A stretch of DNA of 64,000 bases. Source: Desulfosporosinus sp. HMP52 (GTDB lineage: Bacteria > Bacillota > Desulfitobacteriia > Desulfitobacteriales > Desulfitobacteriaceae). The notes below the pieces were generated by a model. The model ran no database searches. It was not told the DNA's origin and saw only the letters and a program-made list of their open reading frames with translations. Positions 1 through 9,192 of this stretch are shown piece by piece. Where the stretch lies: contig NZ_JMGA01000018.1 of the NCBI RefSeq assembly GCF_000765145.1, positions 62,001 through 126,000 of the forward strand, written 5' to 3'. How positions within the stretch are numbered: the stretch's first letter is position 1; every line of letters begins with the position of its first letter. The translations under genes and the position numbers were made by a program.

Positions 1-1
1 C

Positions 2-325
2 TGTAGTGCAGATATCTATGCAGAGGCTGTACCGGTTTTAGATAGTGTTTGGGATTGTATCCAACAAAAAGCCATTCCGGGTGGGACTCAGGCTAACCGA
101 CGTCATCTTGAGAATAAAGTGGATTTTGAGGAGAAGGTTTCAGAAGAACTGAGAATTGTCTTCTTTGATGCCATTACCTCCGGCGGGTTGCTAATCTCTG
201 TTCCTGAAGATCGTGTTGAGTTACTGATTAAGGAACTACAGGCCAATAACACTCCTGCTGCTGCCGTAATCGGACGAGTTAATCAAGGCGAGCATGGTAG
301 AATTGCGGTTTCCAGTCGTGCATGA
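2..325 (+). CDS. selD: Selenophosphate synthase, C-terminal part (5' end outside window)
   Basis: An open frame enters from the left edge and stops at a TGA ending at 325, giving about 107 residues. It contains IPGGTQANRRHL, the conserved C-terminal motif of SelD (GGTxxNR), followed by FFDAITSGGLLISVP, also typical of the ATP-binding AIR-synthase-like C-domain. SelD makes selenophosphate from selenide and ATP for selenocysteine and selenouridine synthesis. The N-terminal catalytic Cys/Sec and Lys lie outside the window. Its position upstream of moeA-mobB fits a cell that makes molybdo-selenoenzymes such as formate dehydrogenase, but that link is inference. Confidence 0.9.
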   Translation, partial: CSADIYAEAVPVLDSVWDCIQQKAIPGGTQANRRHLENKVDFEEKVSEELRIVFFDAITSGGLLISVPEDRVELLIKELQANNTPAAAVIGRVNQGEHGRIAVSSRA

Positions 326-365
326 TAAAATACCGCTGTACTGGTAAGGTAGCGGAGGGATAGAG

Positions 366-1940
366 ATGAGAGATCTAGTGCAAACCATAGCTACTTGTTT
401 TGAACAAGTAGCTTTATTTTTTCCCGGTGGAGATCCAAAAGCCCAAGCAAGCTTTGAAAGAAGAGCAGTCTATTTGGACTCCAGAACTTATTCCAGAGAG
501 CTTCTGGCAGATACCTTGCAAGAGTATCACCTCAATTTAGGGTCTAATTCAGAAACCCTTAAGATGATTGAAGAACTAAGAAATAAAGAGACTCTTGCGG
601 TGATCACAGGGCAACAAGCGGGAATTTTGACAGGACCTTTATATACCCTATATAAAGCCATGACCACTATACTACTGGCTAAAGAACAGCGTGAAAAACT
701 CGGACGTCCGGTTGTTCCGGTTTTTTGGATTGCCGGGGAAGATCATGACTGGCAAGAGATTCGCGAGACCTACTTGTTAAATTCTCGGGGAAATATAGTT
801 CCTTGTCTAATACCGGGTGACGGGGGCGGAAAATCTATTGGTCACCAAAAGGTACCCGCTTGGGAAACGATTGAAGTCCAACTATTAGACATGCCGGAGA
901 GCGAATTTAGGTCTTCCGTTATAAAGAAATGTCGGCAGATCACCGAACAAGCTGAGAACTTGACTCACTGGTTTGCTTTAACATTGCAGTGGCTTGTACA
1001 GAAATGGGGGCTAATTTTCTTCGATCCAATGATTCCGCAATTTAAGCAACTGGCTTCGCCGATGTACGAGCAGATCTTAAAAATGCACGGGGATGTACGG
1101 GATGCCTTGGCCGAAGGGACAAAAAAATGGGTCAGTCTGGGATTCAAGCCACAAATACAGCCAACCGGTGGAGAGGTGAATTTATTTCTTTCTGTACCGG
1201 AACGCCGAGCAATTCTCTTCAGAGAGGAAGCATTTTATTTGCGTGGACAAAAGGAAGCATGGAGTTTGGATGCCCTTAACGAACTCCTGACTAGAAATCC
1301 TGAAAATTTTTCTCCGAATGTGGTGACCCGTCCTATCGTTCAGGAATATCTGTTTCCAACCTTGGCTTATGTTCCCGGACCGGGAGAGTTGAATTACTGG
1401 GCGCAACTGGGAGAAGTTTTTACGAAGTTAGGATTCGTGATGCCGATCCTTTATCCGCGGCTTTCCGCGGTTGTTTTAACGGTTTCTTGGCAAAAATATT
1501 TAAAAAAGCAAGGACTAACTCTTGAAGACGTTTACAGCGGTTTGCAGGAACATCGAAATCGTTGTGTCCGTGAGCAAGATACCTTAAATATTGAGGAACG
1601 TTTTCAGCATTTACGTAATCAGATAAGGATGAGCTATGCTGAGCTTAAGCCGCTGGAGGATATTGATGTCAATGTAAGTGAATGGCTGGAGCGAAATCAA
1701 GCAAAAGTAAAATATCAGTTAGAGTATTTAGAAAGAAAAATTTGGCAGGCCCAGCGAAAACGTTGTAAGGATCAGTTAAGCCGCTTGCAACAGCTTGAAG
1801 ATGGGATTACTCCTAACAATTCCAGGCAAGAACGGGTTTTGAATCCCTTAACTTTTGTCATGCGGTATGGACATAGCTTTGTGGATAGGGTTTCGGAAAT
1901 TCCTCTGGGTGATTTTGGCGAATATCCGATACTCTTGTAA
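366..1940 (+). CDS. bshC: Putative cysteine ligase BshC (bacillithiol synthesis)
   Basis: The 524-residue product matches BshC in length and motifs: VITGQQAGILTGPLYTLYKA near residues 78-97 and PVFWIAGEDHDW near 118-129, the Rossmann-like core of the family. A charged, coiled-coil-like stretch around residues 385-485 matches the family's C-terminal coiled coil. BshC is thought to add cysteine to GlcN-malate in the last step of bacillithiol synthesis in the cytoplasm. The ATG at 366 follows CGGAGGG at good spacing. The first enzyme, bshA, lies about 14 kb downstream, and no bshB deacetylase is seen in the window. Confidence 0.93.
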   Translation: MRDLVQTIATCFEQVALFFPGGDPKAQASFERRAVYLDSRTYSRELLADTLQEYHLNLGSNSETLKMIEELRNKETLAVITGQQAGILTGPLYTLYKAMTTILLAKEQREKLGRPVVPVFWIAGEDHDWQEIRETYLLNSRGNIVPCLIPGDGGGKSIGHQKVPAWETIEVQLLDMPESEFRSSVIKKCRQITEQAENLTHWFALTLQWLVQKWGLIFFDPMIPQFKQLASPMYEQILKMHGDVRDALAEGTKKWVSLGFKPQIQPTGGEVNLFLSVPERRAILFREEAFYLRGQKEAWSLDALNELLTRNPENFSPNVVTRPIVQEYLFPTLAYVPGPGELNYWAQLGEVFTKLGFVMPILYPRLSAVVLTVSWQKYLKKQGLTLEDVYSGLQEHRNRCVREQDTLNIEERFQHLRNQIRMSYAELKPLEDIDVNVSEWLERNQAKVKYQLEYLERKIWQAQRKRCKDQLSRLQQLEDGITPNNSRQERVLNPLTFVMRYGHSFVDRVSEIPLGDFGEYPILL

Positions 1941-2094
1941 CTACAGGCCTGACAGGATTCTCACTTGAAGTCTCAATGATCAGTGTAAAGAACAAGTTTA
2001 CTTCAATTATTTTTTTAACCGATAGAAGTCATTTATTTGTGACATCATTTCTTGAAGATTTTGTGAGCATTCTTTCTTAAACGATAAAGTTGGG

Positions 2095-2100
2095 TATAAT
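2095..2100 (+). promoter_or_regulatory. Probable -10 element of the LCP gene
   Basis: A perfect TATAAT lies 35 bases before the preferred GTG start at 2135. The -35 region at 17 bases upstream is poor (CTTTCT), so this is a tentative call. Transcription from here would begin at about 2107, too close to the ATG at 2111, which supports the later start. Confidence 0.4.
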
Positions 2101-2134
2101 AGTATAGAGGATGTTACTTAATGGAGTTGGTACT

Positions 2135-3169
2135 GTGCTTCGTGCGATGAAGATAATCCTGATGGCTGTGACCTTTACTGTAGTTGTAGCAGCCGGTGCT
2201 GTCGGCTACATGGTGTTTTTTGATTCGGGAAAGGAAACAAGCGGGGATAGTAAGAATTTATCAGATTCTATAGATGAAGGAATTAAAGACCGGGTTAGTG
2301 TATTGCTCATCGGAGCAGATCAACGTCCGGAACAAAAGAAATTTAGCACAGATACTATAATCCTAGCCAGCGTGGATCCAAAAACTAAGCGGACAAGCTT
2401 ACTCTCTATTCCCCGGGATACGAGAGTCCTACTTAAAGGGCACGGCTACAAGAAAATTAATGAGATTGTTTCATTGACAGATTTAGCTACTCTTGAGAAA
2501 ACCGTGGAAGAGTTAACAGGGGAAAAGATAGCGGGATATGTTCAAACTAACTTTCAAGGGTTTAAAAAGATTATCGATACTTTAGGCGGGATCACAGTCA
2601 ATGTCGAGAAAGATATGTATTACGAGACTGGTGATGATGAGGATGGCTATATAAATCTTCGCAAAGGGGAACAGGTCTTAAATGGTTCTAAAGCGTTACA
2701 ATATGCTCGTTTCCGGCATGATGCTCTAGCAGATATTTCACGAACCGCAAGACAACAAGTCGTACTAAAAGCTGTAGCTAAAGAAATGTTCCAGTTAAGC
2801 ACTATCCCCAAACTTCCATTTCTTGTTCCCCAGATTATGGATGCAGTGAACACTAATTTATCCTCTAAAGATATGTTTACCTTAGCTAAAGTAGCGGTTG
2901 GATTCGATAGTTCAAATGTGGTGGCTCAAACTCTGCCCGGCTCTTTTCTGGATTTAGAGGGGATAAGCTATTGGAAAGTTGATCCTCTTGAAGTGAAGCA
3001 AGTCGTTAAGAATTTATTTCAAGGGAAGACAACGGAAAAAATCATTGGTCAGGAACCTGTAGATTTGCTAAAGCCAGTAATTCCTACGCCTACAAAACCA
3101 CTTCCTCAGGTTCCTGGGAACAGCCAAGATCCTAATGGAAGAAAATCACCTGGCTATCAGATGGAATAG
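2135..3169 (+). CDS. LytR-CpsA-Psr (LCP) family cell-wall ligase
   Basis: The product is 344 residues from the GTG at 2135. It has one N-terminal membrane helix (about residues 5-27), then an extracytoplasmic LCP domain. Landmarks are VSVLLIGADQRP, STDTIILASVDP, LLSIPRDTRV and the later ALQYARFRHD, which carries the pyrophosphate-binding arginines of LCP proteins. These enzymes transfer undecaprenyl-linked polymers such as teichoic acid or capsule to peptidoglycan. The C-terminus is a proline-rich tail. An ATG at 2111 is in frame but abuts its purine tract. GTG 2135 has ATGGAG eight bases upstream and is preferred. The polymer attached cannot be told. Confidence 0.85.
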   Translation: MLRAMKIILMAVTFTVVVAAGAVGYMVFFDSGKETSGDSKNLSDSIDEGIKDRVSVLLIGADQRPEQKKFSTDTIILASVDPKTKRTSLLSIPRDTRVLLKGHGYKKINEIVSLTDLATLEKTVEELTGEKIAGYVQTNFQGFKKIIDTLGGITVNVEKDMYYETGDDEDGYINLRKGEQVLNGSKALQYARFRHDALADISRTARQQVVLKAVAKEMFQLSTIPKLPFLVPQIMDAVNTNLSSKDMFTLAKVAVGFDSSNVVAQTLPGSFLDLEGISYWKVDPLEVKQVVKNLFQGKTTEKIIGQEPVDLLKPVIPTPTKPLPQVPGNSQDPNGRKSPGYQME

Positions 3170-3186
3170 AGTATATAGGTTCATAT

Positions 3187-3240
3187 TAAGGGGATGATTC
3201 TTTTAACACAATGAATTATGTTGAAAGAATCATCCCCTTA
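3187..3240. repeat. Long hairpin, possible terminator
   Basis: A 22-base arm at 3187-3208 is repeated inverted at 3219-3240 with a single wobble pair, separated by a 10-base loop. It sits between the LCP gene and the FapA-like gene. There is no T-run on either side, so it may be a factor-independent terminator of unusual form, an mRNA 3' stabiliser or a palindromic repeat. Confidence 0.6.
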
Positions 3241-3351
3241 AGTGTCCTTCGTCCCGAGATTTCAGATCATTTAGGACTAAAGACCTATAGGGCTAAAGGA
3301 AAATTATGATATTATAAAAAGAATAGCAACTCGTTGAAAGCAGGTGGTATT

Positions 3352-5283
3352 ATGCCTGAAATAGTTGTTCAGTCTCCAAACCTTGAAGAGCTAAAAAAAG
3401 AATGGGCGCTCAAACTTAATATTTTGCCGGAACAGATCAACCTTGAAGTGATCGATAAACCCAGTATATTATCCCGTATGTGGAAGGTGAAGGTTATTTG
3501 GGCTGAGGTGAGTCAAACTCGGGTTTCAGAACCTAGTCTAGTAAAAAAAGATGGGTCAAAGTATATTATAGTTCTTGGTGAAGGATCCAGACTCTTCATA
3601 CCATCCGGACAGGTTGGCGAAGTATGGTTTAACGGGGTTCTCCAAGTTAGACCTTTCATAGTTAAAGCTGGCGATCAAGTTGAGTTCCAGCCGGTTGTTC
3701 AGAAGGGCCATTTGACCTGGGAGTTGGATATACGTTTTCAGGGTTTATCTGTTATGGCGAAAGTAAAGCATGAGCCTGGGGGGCATTATATATTACCTGA
3801 GAGTCTTCCGGGGTCAGAAGAAATTAATTTAGCTACCCATGCCTTATGGAAAAATTCACTGGAACAGGATGAGATGTGGAATGAGGCAAAGTTAATCTCA
3901 GACTTAGAAAGGCTAAAGATCGTTTATGGCATAAAGCAGGGGATTTGGGAGGAAATATTGAGAGTCAAAGGGTATAAAGAGCTTGTAATCGCTCAAGGAA
4001 CCCTGCCTGTTCCCCCCGAACATGCTCGGTTAGAAGATTTTGTAGGAAGTCCTCAAGAACAAAATACTGCAGAAAATAAAAAAATTGACTTTTTTGCCTC
4101 TAAGTTACAAGTGGTTAAGGAAGGGGCTGTTCTAGCTCGTAAAATCCCCGGCAGGCCCGGTATCCCAGGTAAGGACGTCTTAGGGAGGGACCTCCCGGCA
4201 GCGGGGGTAAAGGATTTTCAGTTTCGGCTAAAAAAGAATGTTTGTCTTTCCCCGGATCAACTTGAAGTAATAGCTGCCTGTTCCGGACAACCTATTCGGA
4301 TCGATGAACGAACCTATATGGTAGAGAATATCTTAGTTCAAAATAGTGATGTAGATCTAGCTTCCGGAAGTATTGAATTTCCGGGGGATGTGTTTATAAA
4401 TGGCAATGTTCAAGATGGGCTTCGAGTTTTCGTTGGAGGGAAACTGGAAATTAAAGGATCAGTGTCCCATGCTGAGATAAGAGCGGAAAAAGGGGCTAAG
4501 ATTTATCAAAATCTTATTGGCGGGAAGGTTATTATCGGAGAAAAATATGTTATTCGTTCAGAGCTTCTCCGTCTGGTTTCTGAATTAGAGGCTCAACTTT
4601 CCCTTTGCTTACAACGTTCTGCAGATTTCGGTAATTCTCCTGACGCAATTAATCTTAAACCCGGGCAATGTTTAAAGATGATTATAGAAAGACAATTCTT
4701 CGAACTGCCCAAACTAGCACAAAAGGTGGAAAAATTTGTTTTAGAAAATAAGCATGACGAAATTATTACTGAAGGACTTATCGTATCTATCCGAACAGCA
4801 AAACACTTCCTAACAGGGCTAGGCCCATTAGAACTCCAGTCCACACCATTCTTGCAGCGTGTAAATCAGGCCCTTAGCCAATTCATCGAAAACTTAACTG
4901 TCGAACTCCCGGACAAGCTAAGCTTCAGTGTTAATTATTTACAGGGGGCTAGCGTTGAGTGTGGAGGATCCTTTGAATGTCTTAAGGGAACCTACAATTC
5001 CCACATCCGAGTAGAAGGAGACGTTACCATACAAGGTGTATGTCGGGGCGGGAAAATACTAGCCGGGGGCAAGGTTCAGATTCGGGAACTAGGGGGTTCG
5101 GAAGTAAGTTCTACCTTTGTTCAGATAAGTCCCACCAGCCGTCTACATGTAGAATACTGCCACGCAAATGTGGTAATTGCTGTGGGTAAAGAAATCCTTC
5201 AAATAGAAGAAGCCTATCGAAGTTTAGATATTTATCGCGAAGCGGGTAGAGTACAAATCGAGAAAATACGTGCTAATCCTTAA
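3352..5283 (+). CDS. FapA-family (DUF342) flagellar assembly/polymerisation-type protein
   Basis: The 643-residue product has the DUF342/FapA layout. There is an N-terminal domain, then a G-rich beta-helix region with GVKDFQFRLKKN, GSIEFPGDVFINGNVQDG and GGKLEIKGSVSHAEIRAEKG. A helical stretch follows (about 400-520), and the beta-helix resumes with GGSFECLKGTYNSHIRVEGD and GGKILAGGKVQIRELGG. The family is cytoplasmic and poorly understood. Some members are linked to flagella or polysaccharide. The ATG at 3352 has AGGTGG five bases upstream, so I prefer it to the TTG at 3334. It appears to be monocistronic, closed by the terminator at 5301. Confidence 0.8.
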   Translation: MPEIVVQSPNLEELKKEWALKLNILPEQINLEVIDKPSILSRMWKVKVIWAEVSQTRVSEPSLVKKDGSKYIIVLGEGSRLFIPSGQVGEVWFNGVLQVRPFIVKAGDQVEFQPVVQKGHLTWELDIRFQGLSVMAKVKHEPGGHYILPESLPGSEEINLATHALWKNSLEQDEMWNEAKLISDLERLKIVYGIKQGIWEEILRVKGYKELVIAQGTLPVPPEHARLEDFVGSPQEQNTAENKKIDFFASKLQVVKEGAVLARKIPGRPGIPGKDVLGRDLPAAGVKDFQFRLKKNVCLSPDQLEVIAACSGQPIRIDERTYMVENILVQNSDVDLASGSIEFPGDVFINGNVQDGLRVFVGGKLEIKGSVSHAEIRAEKGAKIYQNLIGGKVIIGEKYVIRSELLRLVSELEAQLSLCLQRSADFGNSPDAINLKPGQCLKMIIERQFFELPKLAQKVEKFVLENKHDEIITEGLIVSIRTAKHFLTGLGPLELQSTPFLQRVNQALSQFIENLTVELPDKLSFSVNYLQGASVECGGSFECLKGTYNSHIRVEGDVTIQGVCRGGKILAGGKVQIRELGGSEVSSTFVQISPTSRLHVEYCHANVVIAVGKEILQIEEAYRSLDIYREAGRVQIEKIRANP

Positions 5284-5300
5284 GCTTAACTTCAGAGAAG

Positions 5301-5330
5301 AAGAACCTGTCACTTTGGCAGGTTCTTTTT
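5301..5330 (+). terminator. Rho-independent terminator after fapA-like gene
   Basis: AAGAACCTG at 5301-5309 pairs with CAGGTTCTT at 5319-5327 around a short loop and runs into TTTTT. It lies 18 bases after the stop codon. Confidence 0.88.
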
Positions 5331-5446
5331 GACAACCTTGGGAATTACCGATACACTTATTCTAGTAATGAGTTCAAGTTCATTAAAAAATAGTTATAAA
5401 GAAATTATATAACCGTTAACAACTTCTAACGGAAGGAATCAATAGT

Positions 5447-6652
5447 ATGAAAATAATGATCGAATTAGAAGAGGCTCTAGAGATGGTTCTCGCTAATATT
5501 CAGTTGGTCGAAACTGAGTCCGTCTCTATTGCTGATGCCTATGGCCGTGTTTTGGCCCAGGATGTGCGCTCAAAAATTGATATGCCCCCCTTTGCACGTT
5601 CGCCCCTAGATGGGTATGCTTATCGGGCAACAGAGGCTATCGCCGAAGAACTTAAACTCAAAGTAGTCAATGAAATTCCGGCAGGGTTTCCCTCGGAACA
5701 GATCATCGGCTTGGATGAGGCCTCCAAGATATTTACCGGTGCCCCGATTCCGCCGGGAGCTAATTGTGTGGTGCGTATGGAAGACACTGAGCAGGAAGGT
5801 AATCAAGTGAAGATTTTTCGTCCTGTTCTCCCAGGCTCAAATATTGTCCCAAAAGGGGAAGAAATAAAGGAAGGGGATATTCTGCTAAAACGAGGTTTTT
5901 GTCTGACTCCTCCGGCAATTGGCTTGATTGCTGCTGTTGGTGTAAATCAAGTTGAAGTGTTTCGCCGTCCTCGGGTTGGCTTACTGTCCACAGGCTCTGA
6001 ACTGATGGATGTGGGCGAGTCTTTGAACCCGGGAAAAATTTATAACAGTAACAGTTATACCTTGCGCGGAATGCTCCGACAGGCAGGGTGTGAGGTTGAA
6101 GTTATCCCCACTGTTTCAGATCAAATAGAGGATACCCTCGCGGCTTTAGAGAAGGTTGCAGAAGCAGATGTGGTCATAACAACCGGTGGAGCCTCTGTAG
6201 GGGAATACGATATAATGCGGCAGGCTCTTACCCAGTTTGGGTGTGAGATGTTATTTTGGAAATTGAACTTAAAACCGGGAACGCCGGCTTCAGTGGGGCA
6301 AAAAGGAAAGCAATTCTTTTTCTCTCTTTCGGGAAATCCGGCCGCTGCAATGGTAACCTTTGAACTCTTGGTTCGTCCAATACTTCTTAAATTGGCAGGA
6401 CATGCCAACTATAAAGCGAAGGAATTCCAGGTAAGAATGGCCAACAGCTTTGAAAAGAGTGGTAAACAACGGCGCTTCTTACGGGCTCAGGCGGTTTTTA
6501 AAGACGGAGTAATCTGGGCGGATCTGGCTTCGGCACAGGGGTCAGGAATACTTCGCTCGATGATAGGCAGTCATTTATTGGTGGATGTACCGGCAAATCA
6601 TGGTTCTGTAAAAGTCGGAGAACTCTTAGCGGCACGCTGGATTGTTGACTGA
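5447..6652 (+). CDS. moeA: Molybdopterin molybdenumtransferase MoeA
   Basis: A protein of 401 residues, the usual MoeA length. Visible family motifs are PPFARSPLDGYAYRA near residue 46, FTGAPIPPGAN, the MogA-like TTGGASVGEYDIM and SLSGNPAAAMVTFE. MoeA inserts molybdate into adenylylated molybdopterin to give active cofactor. The start ATG at 5447 follows GGAAGGAATC, and an in-frame ATG at 5456 is less well placed. mobB begins 12 bases after the stop, so the two form an operon for Mo cofactor maturation. Confidence 0.95.
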   Translation: MKIMIELEEALEMVLANIQLVETESVSIADAYGRVLAQDVRSKIDMPPFARSPLDGYAYRATEAIAEELKLKVVNEIPAGFPSEQIIGLDEASKIFTGAPIPPGANCVVRMEDTEQEGNQVKIFRPVLPGSNIVPKGEEIKEGDILLKRGFCLTPPAIGLIAAVGVNQVEVFRRPRVGLLSTGSELMDVGESLNPGKIYNSNSYTLRGMLRQAGCEVEVIPTVSDQIEDTLAALEKVAEADVVITTGGASVGEYDIMRQALTQFGCEMLFWKLNLKPGTPASVGQKGKQFFFSLSGNPAAAMVTFELLVRPILLKLAGHANYKAKEFQVRMANSFEKSGKQRRFLRAQAVFKDGVIWADLASAQGSGILRSMIGSHLLVDVPANHGSVKVGELLAARWIVD

Positions 6653-6663
6653 GGAGTAAGAAA

Positions 6664-7194
6664 ATGACTATAAATATTAGCTTAAAGCCTTCTGGAATTC
6701 CTGTTATCTCGATAGTTGGTGGAAAGTCTAACTCGGGAAAAACAACGCTTCTAGAAAAACTCATAGGTGAGGCTAAACGCCGGGGATGGCGGGTGGCAAC
6801 CTTAAAACATGATGTCCATGGGTTTGAGATGGATCAACCCGGCAAAGATACTTGGCGTCATGACCGTGCAGGTGCGGATATCGTGGCAATCAGTTCTCCC
6901 CAGAGAATTGGGATCTTAGAACGTGTTTCTGAGGATCAGCCCCTGGATGAGGTATTAGATCGAATTCGAGGAGTGGATCTGATCTTTACCGAAGGGTATA
7001 AGTCCGCCGATAAACCAAAGATTGAAGTGTTTCGATCTGGTGTGCATCAAGAGCTTTACTCTAAACTTCAAGATCTTATTGCTATTGTTAGTGATGTGAA
7101 ATTTGATAACGGGATACCCTGTTTTGACTTAGATGATGCTCAGGGAATATGTGATTTAATAGCAGAAAAATTTGATGTTAAACAGCGGGTGTAA
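6664..7194 (+). CDS. mobB: Molybdopterin-guanine dinucleotide biosynthesis protein MobB
   Basis: This 176-residue P-loop protein has Walker A GGKSNSGKTTLL at residues 19-30 and the MobB landmarks TLKHDVHGFEMD, DTWRHDRAGAD and DLIFTEGYK. MobB is a GTP-binding partner of MobA in making the guanine dinucleotide form of the cofactor used by formate dehydrogenases and related enzymes. It is co-transcribed with moeA, with a GAGGAG ribosome site eight bases before the ATG. The gene converges with the phosphate transporter gene and no obvious hairpin separates the two. Confidence 0.94.
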   Translation: MTINISLKPSGIPVISIVGGKSNSGKTTLLEKLIGEAKRRGWRVATLKHDVHGFEMDQPGKDTWRHDRAGADIVAISSPQRIGILERVSEDQPLDEVLDRIRGVDLIFTEGYKSADKPKIEVFRSGVHQELYSKLQDLIAIVSDVKFDNGIPCFDLDDAQGICDLIAEKFDVKQRV

Positions 7195-7262
7195 CAAACT
7201 TTCATTGGGCTTTTTTAGGAGATAGAACATCGACTTAATATCGTTGACTGAATAAGAGAAAG

Positions 7263-8186
7263 TTAGGGCAATAGTTTCTTCAGAAATTTAGTTGCCAGAG
7301 GCAGCAAAGGATAGGCAAATAGTGACGACAGTAAATTAAAAATTGTGTGAGCATTAGCAACTTGTCTTGAGAGGCTGCCTCCTATGAGGGTTAGGCCATA
7401 AGCTAAGGGCTCGACAAAGGGGAAAAAGACCAGTACTCCAAATACATTGAGTAAAACATGGAATAGTGCAACACGTTGTGCTCCTCGCGATGAAGCAAGG
7501 GCAGCAATTACGGCGGTGAAGCAGGTGCCGATATTTGCTCCGAAGATAAAGGCAAGGGCTGTAGGGAGGGTAATCCATCCGTCTGCCGTGAGGAGCATAA
7601 TGATACCGGTAGTTGCATTAGAGGAATGAAGTAAAGCGGATATTACCGTACCTGCGATGACTCCTTGAATATGATTGTCGCCGAGTTGGCGAAGGAAATC
7701 CTGAATCTGAGGCAAATTAACAAGTGGGGCCATCCCGACTTCAAGCAATCCTAAAGCGAAGAAAAGTACACCTAAACCGAAAACTGACTGGGATAGATAA
7801 CGCCAGTGAGATGGGATGAAAAGAAAACCTAGGGAACCAAAAACCATAACGTAAGGGGTTATCTGATCGAGAGGAAAAGCAAGGAGTTGGGGGGTTAAAG
7901 TAGTTCCTATGTTACTACCGAGGATCAGAGCAAAAGCGTTGGCAAAAGGGAGAAGACCTGCATCAACGAAGGATACAGCCATAACGGTTAAGGCGGTGCT
8001 TGATTGGAGGATTGCCGTAGAAATTGAGCCGCTCCAGAATCCGCGCCAGGGAGTCGCTGTCATCCAAAGAAGAGTTTGGTGTAAACGATGACCGGCAAAT
8101 GATTGAAGTCCTTGCCGAAGGATTTTCATCCCCCAGAGTAAAAGACAAAGGCCCAGCACCAGGATTGCAAAGTACAGATAGCTCAC
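7263..8186 (-). CDS. Na+/phosphate symporter family protein (NptA/YjbB-like)
   Basis: This is a 307-residue polytopic membrane protein with the duplicated Na/Pi-cotransporter signature: LQSSTALTVM with GSNIGTTLTP in the first half, and LHSSNATTGI with GANIGTCFTA in the second. The family imports or exports phosphate with sodium. It lacks the cytoplasmic PhoU-like tail found in longer members. The GTG at 8186 touches its ribosome site AGAGG directly. A CTG at 8177, six bases after AGAGGTG, may be the real start. Neighbours give no further clue. Confidence 0.85.
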   Translation of the reverse strand: MSYLYFAILVLGLCLLLWGMKILRQGLQSFAGHRLHQTLLWMTATPWRGFWSGSISTAILQSSTALTVMAVSFVDAGLLPFANAFALILGSNIGTTLTPQLLAFPLDQITPYVMVFGSLGFLFIPSHWRYLSQSVFGLGVLFFALGLLEVGMAPLVNLPQIQDFLRQLGDNHIQGVIAGTVISALLHSSNATTGIIMLLTADGWITLPTALAFIFGANIGTCFTAVIAALASSRGAQRVALFHVLLNVFGVLVFFPFVEPLAYGLTLIGGSLSRQVANAHTIFNLLSSLFAYPLLPLATKFLKKLLP

Positions 8187-8431
8187 CTCTTTAGTTCAAG
8201 CTTGGTTTTTCGACTTTGACGGTTGAAAGTCTCAGCAATTAATTCTTATGCTAATTTAAATATATTGACTAATAAAAGTATCAAGAACTTTTTTTCCCAA
8301 ACATAAAGTTTCTTTTGACAACGAACTTAATAAATGGAGCCTTATCAATGATTTTGTCATCATTAATTATATTTTTGAGGTTAAAAGCGACAGCAGCGAT
8401 GATTGCATAAAATTACTTAAGGGGTGATTAT
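8187..8431. other. Divergent intergenic region
   Basis: This 245-base AT-rich spacer lies between the reverse phosphate transporter gene and the forward GNAT gene. A TTGACA at 8315-8320 lacks a clear -10 partner. No gene or strong hairpin is seen. Confidence 0.4.
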
Positions 8432-8929
8432 ATGCAGGTTCGTCAAGGAAATGTTCGTGATTGGCCTTTCATGTATGCTCTTGGGAAAATTGGTATTCCT
8501 GAGAGTATTTCTCCATGGCGCAAGCAGCCAATGGAGGTGACGCTTAAATACCGAGAGGAATTTCTTAGAGGATTTTGGACCTGGATTCAGCAATCTGAAG
8601 CTAAAGTTTTTATTGTGGAAGAGGTAAAACAGGAAGGGGAGGAGGGTCAAAGTGTACATCCGCTAGGATATTTGGTTCTACATGACTCAGCAAAAGAAGA
8701 GCTGACGGGACTTAATCAAGGGTGGATTATGGACATTGTGGTTCTTCCGGAGTGGAGAGGCAAGGGTGCAGGGAAAGTATTACTCAAGGCAGCAGAAAAT
8801 CATTGTAGGGAACAAGGAATTTCCTATCTGGGTCTTGCGGTTAGCAGTCATAATATTAAAGCTCTCAAGCTATACGAGAGTTATGGTTTTGCGGAGGAAC
8901 GAAAGTTATTGGTTAAGCAATTAGATTAA
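8432..8929 (+). CDS. GNAT-family N-acetyltransferase
   Basis: The 165-residue protein carries the acetyl-CoA binding motif A in MDIVVLPEWRGKGAGKVLL (about residues 101-119), which contains the R-G-x-G-x-G/A pattern. It is followed by NIKALKLYESYGF, the motif B region seen in RimI-like members. The substrate cannot be told. The ATG at 8432 has AAGGGGTG eight bases upstream. The gene stands alone, with a hairpin just after it. Confidence 0.88.
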   Translation: MQVRQGNVRDWPFMYALGKIGIPESISPWRKQPMEVTLKYREEFLRGFWTWIQQSEAKVFIVEEVKQEGEEGQSVHPLGYLVLHDSAKEELTGLNQGWIMDIVVLPEWRGKGAGKVLLKAAENHCREQGISYLGLAVSSHNIKALKLYESYGFAEERKLLVKQLD

Positions 8930-8956
8930 AACAAAAAAAGCTTGCGACGGATTAAC
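8930..8956 (-). terminator. Hairpin with T-run on the reverse strand
   Basis: CTTGCGAC at 8941-8948 pairs with GTCGCAAG at 8958-8965. The A-run before it reads as a T-run only on the reverse strand, so the hairpin would stop leftward transcription. Read forward it still folds at the end of the GNAT gene. No reverse gene enters from the right, so its direction is odd. Confidence 0.55.
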
Positions 8957-9090
8957 TGTCGCAAGTGAAGTAAAGAGAGGAGTGGGGATAAAAAATAAAA
9001 AGTGAGACTGTTAAAATCATGTCCTGTGGCATTAGTATTTATACTTGCCTCAGGATATTTTTTTCCGAGAAATCCATAGGGGCAATGGGA

Positions 9091-9113
9091 AGTTCGAGGT
9101 TCGTGGCTCGAAG
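9091..9113. repeat. Dispersed TTCG-rich intergenic repeat, copy 1
   Basis: A run of degenerate heptamers of the form GTTCGNR (AGTTCGAGGTTCGTGGCTCG). Related runs occur at 15844-15875, reversed, and 38411-38431. All three are in spacers. It resembles degenerate tandem heptamers left by slippage. Confidence 0.45.
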
Positions 9114-9192
9114 TGGTATAATAACCATAATGAGTAGCTAGACTGGTTTTTAAGCATAATTGTACCAGATGGTTATATAGGGGGGTTACTTT

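Noticed and set aside
8315-8343. TTGACA as GNAT promoter
   Set aside because: No acceptable -10 at 16 to 18 bases.
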